From the IMG/VR virus record IMGVR_UViG_3300029915_000058, positions 1-44,084 of that record: a stretch of 44,084 nt of DNA; one strand, written 5' to 3'. A model generated the notes under the pieces. That model ran no database searches. It had not been told where the DNA came from and was given only the letters and a program-made list of their open reading frames with translations. This DNA is from a virus. Of this stretch, positions 20,152 through 26,926 are shown piece after piece; within the stretch, counting starts at the first letter, position 1, and the number at the start of each line of letters is the position of its first letter. A program made the translations under genes and the position numbers.

Positions 20152-22544
20152 CGCAAGAATTTCACTCCATCATCACCAGTATACAAAGACGGAGTTGGTG
20201 GAATATGAGTCGGTAAATTTTTATCGATGATTCCAACTCCCGGTGCCGACAATGCGTTTGAAACTGCTTCATTATATTGTTGTTGAGCAGGAGCGAAATC
20301 AAAATCGTGAGAATCGTTGAATCGATACATTTCCAATTGTTGTGTAAATTGCCCTTTCGAAAATTTATTTGTTACCGACACAATTCTATATAATCCACTG
20401 AATACACTTTGAGAATATGCAACAGTATCCTTTTGATAAACAGTTTGCATAATTCCAGTTGATGCATTTATATCTTTTGGAGTTTTGAAACCAATATTCA
20501 CATAAATTTCTCCAGAATTATAATTGAAGTATTTTGGTCTAGTATCTCCCATAGTTATTGGAGAAGTTGAGGAACTATTCATAAAAATTCCATCTTGTTT
20601 GATATAATCTGGATCGCCCATGATAGTCAAATTCAATTGTAATAAATCGGACAATGTATAAATGGTTGATGCTACATCTCCTGCCAATACCATTGCCGGA
20701 GCTACACTACCAATTCCCGGTTGATTATTTGTACTTGATGAAATATTATACCGAACAGAATTACCTTGATTAATTGGTGTTTTTTTAAGTGGTAATGGAG
20801 CAGGAGGAGCAGTCTTTTCTGGCATTTTTGCACCAGTTCCATGACCCTTTACATCTCCAGTTGGACTTCCATATGTCATAAATGAACTTTGAAAGTCAAT
20901 ATCAAAATTCAATATTTCTGTATTCTTTCCAGAGAAAATGTAGTCATATTCTTTTACAACTCTTTCTCCCGGATTACCATTGGAGATACTTACACTTGAT
21001 GAATTATATACTAGATATGGTCGAATCTCATATGTAATATACGATGCATAAGTTCTTCGAATATTATCGTATTGCTTATTTCTAACTATTGGGGTAATGA
21101 TAAACCAATATAAAGGAGTATTTGTTATCTTATCAATAAGATCATTTGGCCCTTGTCCAGACTCCTCACTAAATTGAGAGGCAACCGCAATCTCATCTAA
21201 TGTAGCATTATACACATCAATTTGATCTGTAATATAGGTACTATTGATTATCATTGTACTAATTGAATCGACGATGCTGCTACCTTGTGATAAAGTTATT
21301 TTTCTATAACCATATTCCACACCACCTTTTGTCATACCCTCAGAATCGGCGGCATAATGGCTTATCCAATTAGCAGCTTTTGATACATCAAATTGATTGT
21401 TCGTTGAAATTGGATCGGCCATTTTTACATCGGTTGCAACTTTTACTGCTGCGTCTCCGCTAATTGTTGCATCTTTTATCATATTAGTAGTATGGTTTGC
21501 AGTGCCATCTCCTACCATATTATAGTAATAATGATCGCCAACATACCCCGGAATAAGAGTTTCAAGTTCATGTTGATAATTATTCAAGGCAAAACATAAA
21601 CTTTGCATTAAGCCACCAATGGTAGTAGCATTCGCCACCGAAGAACTGTCTTGTGGAATTTCATCACTAATCTTATTGGTAGTATCATATGGCGAATTTG
21701 TTTTTGTTGGAGTAGTTTTTTTACCAGTAATAGCATTATATCCAGCAGCCACATCGTTTCCGTATGCTGACCCGATTTCCGCTAATGTATCATATACTCC
21801 AGTTATTCCCGCTGGTGTTGCAAGTACCGTAGTTCCAGAATATACACCATCCAATTCAAAGGTAACTGGAATTCTTCCAAATTTTTCAGTCAATACAATT
21901 TCATTATATGCAACTGCTTCAACTTTATAAATTGAACCCATGCTACTCAGCTTAACTTCAATATTAACGAGATGAATTGGAATAATTTTATCACTTGAGG
22001 GAATCTTTTCAATTGCTCCATCCTCTTTGATTCCTTCAAAATATATATGTAACAAATACGGAATCTGAAGATAATTGTCCTCTCCTAACCCATCTGGAGT
22101 TTCTGTGTGGCATAGAGCAAAAAGATTTTCAATAAAATCCATACCATATGGTTCAGTAATTGTAAATTTTACATCTGTTGCATTTGATCCACGAGTTTCC
22201 GAACTTAATCCACAAATTGTATTGATTTCAAGATCATCTAAAAATAAATCTGGAGTGAAAAAACCATTAGAGACATTTCCCTTCCCTCCACTTTTACAAA
22301 TTAAATACCATGCAGCTTTATCCCATTTTTGAGTATCCATCAACGTATCATAGGTTGCTCGGCTACCAACCATAAATGAAATAATTGGAGAATAACTCAC
22401 ATAATTCCGCAATATATTATCTGAAACCGATGGTTTACTTGTTATTGTGGAGGAACCAATTACTGTATTATTGGATTTAGATTGACCAATTTTTAATCCA
22501 TTTGGAAGAGTCAATACCCCATTACTTATTTTGTCGTCATTCAT
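20148..22544 (-). CDS. Baseplate hub-like structural protein (798 aa)
   Basis: The N-terminal region has the pattern of large hub/tail proteins of T4-like and jumbo myoviruses: an opening strand set (YVSYSPIISFMVGSRATYD), then LFLDDLEINTICGLSSETRG and a TITEPYGMDFIENLFALC segment. Next comes YLLHIYFEG with an insertion before IIPIHLVNIEVKLSSMGSIY and KVEAVAYNE. It sits immediately downstream of gp53 in the baseplate operon, where a central hub or spike-holding component would be expected. The middle is low-complexity (Thr/Asn/Gly), and the C-terminal half contains GEIYVNIGFKTPKDIN and YRIVSVTNKFSKGQFTQQL. It may be the counterpart of gp27 or another hub protein; the T4 equivalent cannot be fixed by eye. 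Confidence 0.55.
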   Translation of the reverse strand: MNDDKISNGVLTLPNGLKIGQSKSNNTVIGSSTITSKPSVSDNILRNYVSYSPIISFMVGSRATYDTLMDTQKWDKAAWYLICKSGGKGNVSNGFFTPDLFLDDLEINTICGLSSETRGSNATDVKFTITEPYGMDFIENLFALCHTETPDGLGEDNYLQIPYLLHIYFEGIKEDGAIEKIPSSDKIIPIHLVNIEVKLSSMGSIYKVEAVAYNEIVLTEKFGRIPVTFELDGVYSGTTVLATPAGITGVYDTLAEIGSAYGNDVAAGYNAITGKKTTPTKTNSPYDTTNKISDEIPQDSSSVANATTIGGLMQSLCFALNNYQHELETLIPGYVGDHYYYNMVGDGTANHTTNMIKDATISGDAAVKVATDVKMADPISTNNQFDVSKAANWISHYAADSEGMTKGGVEYGYRKITLSQGSSIVDSISTMIINSTYITDQIDVYNATLDEIAVASQFSEESGQGPNDLIDKITNTPLYWFIITPIVRNKQYDNIRRTYASYITYEIRPYLVYNSSSVSISNGNPGERVVKEYDYIFSGKNTEILNFDIDFQSSFMTYGSPTGDVKGHGTGAKMPEKTAPPAPLPLKKTPINQGNSVRYNISSSTNNQPGIGSVAPAMVLAGDVASTIYTLSDLLQLNLTIMGDPDYIKQDGIFMNSSSTSPITMGDTRPKYFNYNSGEIYVNIGFKTPKDINASTGIMQTVYQKDTVAYSQSVFSGLYRIVSVTNKFSKGQFTQQLEMYRFNDSHDFDFAPAQQQYNEAVSNALSAPGVGIIDKNLPTHIPPTPSLYTGDDGVKFLR

Positions 22545-22547
22545 ATT

Positions 22548-22853
22548 CTAAACCCCCAAAGACGTTTTCAACTCGTTGGCATCTGGAATATAAATTTGTG
22601 TACCAGATAAGAAATTTCCAAGAGGATCACTTGCTAATGCATTTGGATTACGTTGAGCAAATACCCACCATAATCTACTATCGCCATAAAGATCATATGC
22701 CATCAAATCAGGACGCTGATTGTAAGCTTCTGAAATTGTAATGTATTGATCGCGGCTACTCCCAGAAATTGGTCTAGGTACCCAAATACCCAATCTACCT
22801 TGTCGATCATTTGAAGTATTGTAATATGGCGAATACTCAGAATATGAACTCAT
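22548..22853 (-). CDS. 53: Baseplate wedge protein gp53
   Basis: 101 aa. The diagnostic segment is YNQRPDLMAYDLYGDSRLWW, followed by VFAQRNPN, GNFLSGTQIYIP; it is strongly conserved in gp53 and in the LysM-like fold the family adopts. gp53 locks neighbouring wedges together around the hub. It is shorter than T4 gp53 (196 aa) but keeps the core. Its ATG overlaps the upstream stop as TAATG. Its order next to the hub-like gene supports the call. Confidence 0.92.
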   Translation of the reverse strand: MSSYSEYSPYYNTSNDRQGRLGIWVPRPISGSSRDQYITISEAYNQRPDLMAYDLYGDSRLWWVFAQRNPNALASDPLGNFLSGTQIYIPDANELKTSLGV

Positions 22854-23731
22854 TATTTCCCTCCGGTTGTAGTTGGAGAATCTGTGCTAGTCTTTTGTGG
22901 AGATACACCCAGCAATCTAGTAAGTCCTTTTGAAAATTTATCCAATGAAAATTTACTTGCAAATGCTCTACTGAACATTGGAGTGCAAGTAATAGATATT
23001 GTAGTAATTGTTGGAACCTTAGTAATTTCATTGTTCAATCCGGGAAGAGTAATTGAAATATAATCAACATTGTCTGGATAACTAACATTCACATCGGTAA
23101 TCGCAACTGGAATATTATCTAAACCTCCAAATCCCATTCCAGACACCATTGCTAAACTTGGGGGTGCTCCAGCATATTTATCATTTCCAGTAAACATCAT
23201 CGTAAGGCACCGTAGGAACGTCGTTGCAGCAATTACATACTGTCCCTCTATCTGGTTCCGTACCGGGAAGTCACAGGACAAGGTAAATGGCTTTACCGAA
23301 CTACTCTCATACGAATAGAATGTGAAATTGCTCTGAAGAACTCTATTCTCCTGATATGATGCCGAATATGCCATGTCAACTTTTGGTTGATATGGAAACA
23401 CAACTCCATTTGTCATTTTCAATATTGATAGTAACGTGTTACTCGAATCATTGTAAAATAGAATTGATTTTGGTGGTAAAGAAATTCGAACTCGTTTGTC
23501 CGATTGTACAATATCTCCTCCACAACTAACAGTTGGAGTAACTGAAGCCAGTGAAGATGATGATAAATTCAAAGTTGATAATCTAGTTTCTGAATCGGGT
23601 ATAGAAATTGCACTAGTATTATTAAGAGGAACTGGCGCTTTATATAAATTAAGTGACTGCGCCGCGCTTGCCAACGACGAACCATTATTGGTTGTAGTAT
23701 CTGTATTAAATGGTCCTGTTATCATTGACAT
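22853..23731 (-). CDS. Tail-tube/baseplate-associated structural protein (292 aa; gp48/gp54-like position)
   Basis: It contains a Ser/Thr/Asn-rich N-terminus, then LKMTNGVVFPYQPKVDMAYS, a YQENRVLQSNFTFYSYESSS segment, LSCDFPVRNQIEGQYVI and AATTFLRCLTMMFTG. This pattern recurs in T4-like phage proteins encoded next to gp53 and is probably the tube-initiating baseplate cap. The start chosen is ATG 23731 (MSMITG), with GGAG about 13 bases upstream. The frame extends 63 nt further up, but that stretch lacks a good start and overlaps the promoter region. It is the first gene of the leftward baseplate operon, which is transcribed from the late box at 23781-23788. Confidence 0.6.
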   Translation of the reverse strand: MSMITGPFNTDTTTNNGSSLASAAQSLNLYKAPVPLNNTSAISIPDSETRLSTLNLSSSSLASVTPTVSCGGDIVQSDKRVRISLPPKSILFYNDSSNTLLSILKMTNGVVFPYQPKVDMAYSASYQENRVLQSNFTFYSYESSSVKPFTLSCDFPVRNQIEGQYVIAATTFLRCLTMMFTGNDKYAGAPPSLAMVSGMGFGGLDNIPVAITDVNVSYPDNVDYISITLPGLNNEITKVPTITTISITCTPMFSRAFASKFSLDKFSKGLTRLLGVSPQKTSTDSPTTTGGK

Positions 23732-23738
23732 TTTCTTA

Positions 23739-23767
23739 TTGACTCCAATTAAATAATATGGTACTAT
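23739..23767 (+). promoter_or_regulatory. Sigma70-type promoter for gp55
   Basis: TTGACT, a 17-base spacer, then TACTAT. Predicted +1 is near 23774, about 36 nt before the proposed start. It faces the late promoter at 23781-23788 on the other strand, and the two starts would lie within a few bases of each other. Confidence 0.7.
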
Positions 23768-23780
23768 TACTTCACTATAT

Positions 23781-23788
23781 ATATTTAG
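23781..23788 (-). promoter_or_regulatory. Late promoter box CTAAATAT for the baseplate operon
   Basis: CTAAATAT on the minus strand, predicted +1 at 23776, giving a 45-nt leader to the first gene. It lies in the gp55 5' leader region and faces the gp55 promoter. Confidence 0.7.
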
Positions 23789-23809
23789 CCACATCAGAGG
23801 GGTGCCAAA

Positions 23810-24685
23810 ATCAAGACTAATTATCTAAACAACCGAGATATTCTGAAAGAAATTCACCTATCGAAGAATACCTACTGCTCGTTTATCAATCCAGAGGCAG
23901 ATCATCAATTTGATATTATTTTGAATTCATTATCAGAAATCAATGAAGAAACAATTGAAAAAGCCAAAGTCAATCGAATATACAGAATCAATCGAGAACA
24001 AGGTATAAAACTTAACATTGAAGATATTGATACCAATGATTTGATTTTTCGAATTATGACATTCCAACATATTCCTCTTGCTCCTCCAAAAGAATCAAAA
24101 GTTGCTACTAAACAAAAAAGCAAAACTGATATCATCAGTAAATTTTTTGAAGATGTTATAGAAGAAGTTGATGAATGCGAAGAAGAATTGGAACAGATAA
24201 TCGAAATTAGAAAATTGACAACTACAAAATCCGATCATATAAGAGTGAACTTTCCTCCATTTCAACACTATCGACTAAATTCTCAAGAAGTCGCATGTCT
24301 CATTGGCAAAAGTCATTGGAAAGGTGATCTATATACCGGAGAGTTTTGTAAAGACCACGGACAAATGACAGATACCTTGGCAAGAATGCTCATCAAACTT
24401 TGCGAACGAGTTTCAACTAGAGCAAATTTTCGAGGGTATTCATATAGAGAAGATTTCGTTTCTCAAAGTTTAGTACAACTTTGTCAGGTTGCCCTTCAAT
24501 TCAATGAAATGTTATCACAAAATCCGTTTTCATTTTATTCAACCGTAACTATGAATTCCTTTCTTCGAATTCTAAATCAAGAGAAAAAGACACAAGTTCT
24601 AAGAGATACTTTATTGCAAATGGCCGGATCTAATCCAAGTTTTTCAAAAACAAATAATGATACTGGTGGTTGGAACGAAGACTAA
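23810..24685 (+). CDS. 55: Late-transcription sigma factor gp55, probable ATC start
   Basis: The C-terminal half matches gp55-type late sigma factors: LARMLIKLCERVSTRANFRG, YSYREDFVSQSLVQLCQ, NPFSFYSTVTMNSFLRIL, then NQEKKTQVLRDTLLQMAGSN. gp55 binds host core RNA polymerase and recognises the late box. The coding sequence clearly continues upstream of the first conventional start (TTG 23921): residues NYLNNRDILKEIHLSKNTYC read like the conserved gp55 N-terminus. No in-frame ATG, GTG or TTG exists between the stop at 23786 and 23921. GAGGGG at 797-802 sits 7 bases before an in-frame ATC (23810) that would encode MKTNYLNN. I therefore propose an ATC start, giving 291 aa; a sequencing error in an ATG is the alternative. 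Confidence 0.8.
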   Translation: MKTNYLNNRDILKEIHLSKNTYCSFINPEADHQFDIILNSLSEINEETIEKAKVNRIYRINREQGIKLNIEDIDTNDLIFRIMTFQHIPLAPPKESKVATKQKSKTDIISKFFEDVIEEVDECEEELEQIIEIRKLTTTKSDHIRVNFPPFQHYRLNSQEVACLIGKSHWKGDLYTGEFCKDHGQMTDTLARMLIKLCERVSTRANFRGYSYREDFVSQSLVQLCQVALQFNEMLSQNPFSFYSTVTMNSFLRILNQEKKTQVLRDTLLQMAGSNPSFSKTNNDTGGWNED

Positions 24686-24703
24686 AAATCTGGAAAACTA
24701 TAT

Positions 24704-24751
24704 ATTCAACTTTCCAAACAATTTCAGTTGAAATTGTTTGGAAAGTTGAAT
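24704..24751. repeat. Perfect 23-bp inverted repeat with 2-base spacer
   Basis: Left arm 24704-24726 and right arm 24729-24751 are exact reverse complements, separated by GT. It lies 18 bases after the gp55 stop. It could end gp55 transcripts as a hairpin, but there is no T-run, the stem is AT-rich and it is much longer than the other hairpins here. It abuts the foreign-looking membrane-protein gene. Confidence 0.9.
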
Positions 24752-24762
24752 GGCGTTAGAAT
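24734..24762 (+). promoter_or_regulatory. Possible sigma70 promoter for the membrane-protein gene
   Basis: TTGTTT, a 17-base spacer, then TAGAAT. The -35 element lies inside the right arm of the inverted repeat. A weaker match than the other sigma70-type promoters; predicted +1 near 24769. Confidence 0.4.
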
Positions 24763-24822
24763 CATACACAAGAAACTCATCGCTTTGTCATAACCGGAGT
24801 ACGGAACACAGAGGAGTACGAT

Positions 24823-25377
24823 ATGAAAGAAACGGCACAGGAAATAACTGCACAGCACGAGCTACAGGTAATGCTATATAAGCAAGCGGAAGAACGAAAT
24901 AGAGTTGAATACTCGCTAGGTGACACCCTTGATACCAAGACGAGCATAGCTTTGGTCTTCGCCCTCTTTTTGGGAGTATTCATGGGTGGAGTTTTACAAT
25001 TCAAGGCAACCACCGTGCCAATGCGCGGTTGCGAAATTGCGGCTATTGTATGCCTTATAATTGCCATCATTCTCTCGGTATTTGAACTCTTTCCCCGGAA
25101 TTATGGAAACGGGCATATACCGCAAGAATTTCAAGAATGGGTTGAGACTGTGGTAACTGGCTATACGGGCGAGTATCTGGACCCGGTTGCGTACACTCTA
25201 AGTCTAAAGTACGTCTATGAGGAGAGAATCCGTCTGTTAAATATGCGTTTTACGCAGAATCAACGACACAATACCCTCAAATCATGGTTGCTTACATTCA
25301 TATTCGGTTTTATAACGGTTGCATTCTTGATCAATGTGGTCATCCTTGCCGCCGTTTCTACAGGTTGGCGTTTTTAA
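24823..25377 (+). CDS. Three-helix membrane protein, accessory cargo (Pycsar/SLATT-effector-like layout)
   Basis: 184 aa. A charged N-terminal helix (1-38) precedes two closely spaced membrane helices (about 42-62, TSIALVFALFLGVFMGGVL; and 69-90, GCEIAAIVCLIIAIILSVFE). The second ends in LFPRNY. A 60-residue soluble segment with many acidic and aromatic residues follows, then a basic stretch and a third helix (about 153-180, WLLTFIFGFITVAFLINVVI). The DTK at the edge of TM1, the PR after TM2 and the basic residues before TM3 resemble the membrane effectors of nucleotide-signalling defence systems, but no cyclase gene is present. GAGGAG precedes the ATG. Base use is visibly more GC-rich than in its neighbours, which suggests recent acquisition. 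It may act in superinfection exclusion or as a host-derived defence effector; function unproven. Confidence 0.75.
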   Translation: MKETAQEITAQHELQVMLYKQAEERNRVEYSLGDTLDTKTSIALVFALFLGVFMGGVLQFKATTVPMRGCEIAAIVCLIIAIILSVFELFPRNYGNGHIPQEFQEWVETVVTGYTGEYLDPVAYTLSLKYVYEERIRLLNMRFTQNQRHNTLKSWLLTFIFGFITVAFLINVVILAAVSTGWRF

Positions 25378-25439
25378 GTCAAGTATGTAGTTCTTCATGT
25401 GTGACGGGATAAATATTCCTATATTGATTGAATTACATC

Positions 25440-25467
25440 TTGAAAATTTTTTTTTCAGGACTAGAAT
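25440..25467 (+). promoter_or_regulatory. Sigma70-type promoter for gp47-macro-gp46
   Basis: TTGAAA, a 16-base spacer with a run of nine Ts, then TAGAAT. Predicted +1 is near 25474, just before AGGAG and the gp47 ATG at 25487. This fits early expression of recombination genes. Confidence 0.7.
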
Positions 25468-25486
25468 TAAATCATAGGAGTCATAA

Positions 25487-26509
25487 ATGAGTAATTTGTT
25501 CAAAAAAGTGGCAATATTTTCAGATATACATTTTGGAAGGAAAGCAAATTCCATAATTGCCAATTCCGATAATTTGGATTTCATAGAGTGGTTTTGTAAA
25601 AAGGCCCAAGAAGAAAATTGTGAGACTTGTTTATTTCTTGGCGATTATACCCATAATAGAAATAATATTTCATTGCCCACGTTGACTGCATGTGTTGACG
25701 GCATGAAACTTCTTTCGAAATCATTTGAAAAAGTGTTAGTTCTAATCGGAAATCATGATACCTTTGAAAAAACTTCTCGTAAAAATTTCAGTTTATGTTG
25801 GGCTGACAATTTACCAAACATCACTGTAATAAATGACATTACTAAAATTGGAAATTGTATATTGGCTCCATGGCTAGTTGGAGACGAACAACGTCATTTA
25901 TTTGCGTATGAAGGCGACTATCTTTTTGGACATTTAGAGATTCCCGGATTCATCATGAGTGGAACATCTGTTATGCCAGATGGAAATGGGTTAACACTTG
26001 ATAAATTCAAAAATTTTGGAAAAGTATTTACCGGTCATTTTCACAAAAGACAAAAATTGGGCCATGTACAGTATATTGGTTCGACATTTCCAACAAATTT
26101 TGGAGATGCGTGGGAAGAAGAAACACGAGGAATGATGGTACTTGAATATGGAAAGAAAGAGCAATATTATTCATGGCCAGAGTCTCCAGTATATAGAACA
26201 TGCAATTTGAGCGATTTGGTTGTAACGCCAGAAGTATTTTTACTTCCCAAATCGTATGTTAGAGTGACCTTGAATAATGATGTAAGTTACGAAGAGTCTC
26301 AATATCTACGAGAAGCACTTTTGACCGAATATGAGGTTAGAGAACTAAGTTTGGTTTCTTTGAAAAAAGACTTATATGCCGATGATCTAGCTCTAAATTC
26401 AAATGTTGCATTTCAAAGTGTAGATGACATTATCGTAAGTCAACTAAGCGATATCAAAAGCGAATTCTACAATTCATCGGTATTGCTCGATATTTATCGA
26501 AAACTTTAG
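25487..26509 (+). CDS. 47: Recombination endonuclease subunit gp47 (Mre11-like)
   Basis: 340 aa, as in T4 gp47 (339 aa). The metallophosphoesterase motifs are in order: SDIHFGR (about 10-16), GDYTHNR (52-58), GNHDTF (88-93), and GHLE followed by TGHFHKR (184-190). With gp46 it forms the phage Mre11/Rad50 complex that resects DNA ends for recombination-dependent replication. The start is ATG with AGGAG at -12. It is first of a three-gene unit: gp47, macro-like gene, gp46. A sigma70-type promoter lies immediately upstream. Confidence 0.95.
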   Translation: MSNLFKKVAIFSDIHFGRKANSIIANSDNLDFIEWFCKKAQEENCETCLFLGDYTHNRNNISLPTLTACVDGMKLLSKSFEKVLVLIGNHDTFEKTSRKNFSLCWADNLPNITVINDITKIGNCILAPWLVGDEQRHLFAYEGDYLFGHLEIPGFIMSGTSVMPDGNGLTLDKFKNFGKVFTGHFHKRQKLGHVQYIGSTFPTNFGDAWEEETRGMMVLEYGKKEQYYSWPESPVYRTCNLSDLVVTPEVFLLPKSYVRVTLNNDVSYEESQYLREALLTEYEVRELSLVSLKKDLYADDLALNSNVAFQSVDDIIVSQLSDIKSEFYNSSVLLDIYRKL

Positions 26510-26523
26510 GAGAACAAGCAAGT

Positions 26524-26904
26524 ATGGAAAAAATAATCTTCGTTTTTGGCAGTAATATTGTTGGAAGGCATGGTAAGGGTGCCGCCTTGGTTGCTAAACT
26601 CCGCTACGGTGCCATACAGGGCCGTGGAGAGGGTCTACAGGGAGACTCGTATGGTATTCCAACGAAGGATGAGAGAATTAAAACGTTGGATCTGATTTCG
26701 GTATATGGGCATGTTCAAAAATTCATATCCTTCGCAATCAATCATCCAGACATGAAGTTTCATGTCACCAGAATTGGTTGTGGTTTGGCCGGATATAAAG
26801 ATTCTGACATTGCTCCATTGTTTCTAAATAGTCCAGATAATTGCAAATTCTCATCTAAGTGGAAAGCCTTTTTGCCCAAGCACGATAGTTGGTGCGATCT
26901 TTAA
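26524..26904 (+). CDS. Macro-domain-like protein (126 aa)
   Basis: It starts with IIFVFGSNIVGRHGKGAALVA, then YGAIQGRGEGLQGDSYGIPT, then HVTRIGCGLAGY and DIAPLF. This matches the small macro-like proteins found in phages and bacteria; the Gly-rich loops form the ADP-ribose-binding pocket of macro domains. It might remove or bind ADP-ribose adducts or NAD-derived metabolites. It is inserted between gp47 and gp46, which are close partners. AGGAG lies 10 bases before the ATG. The first half is more GC-rich than flanking genes. An ADP-ribosyltransferase-like protein is encoded about 9.5 kb away, so a counter-acting pair is conceivable but not shown. Confidence 0.8.
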   Translation: MEKIIFVFGSNIVGRHGKGAALVAKLRYGAIQGRGEGLQGDSYGIPTKDERIKTLDLISVYGHVQKFISFAINHPDMKFHVTRIGCGLAGYKDSDIAPLFLNSPDNCKFSSKWKAFLPKHDSWCDL

Positions 26905-26926
26905 AATCAAAAAATAATGGTGACTA

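Noticed and set aside
23921-23923. TTG as the gp55 start
   Set aside because: It would remove 37 residues that look like the conserved gp55 N-terminus, and there is no ribosome site before it.
24704-24751. Insertion-sequence terminal repeats
   Set aside because: The arms are 2 bases apart, no transposase is present and no second copy was noticed in the window.
24823-25377. A full Pycsar or CBASS defence system around the membrane protein
   Set aside because: No cyclase, nucleotide sensor or second component is encoded nearby; only the effector-like layout is present.
25409-25416. Late box ATAAATAT upstream of gp47
   Set aside because: Matches the core but lies about 70 bases from the start with a better sigma70 promoter between; gp47 is expected early. 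Left as unproven.
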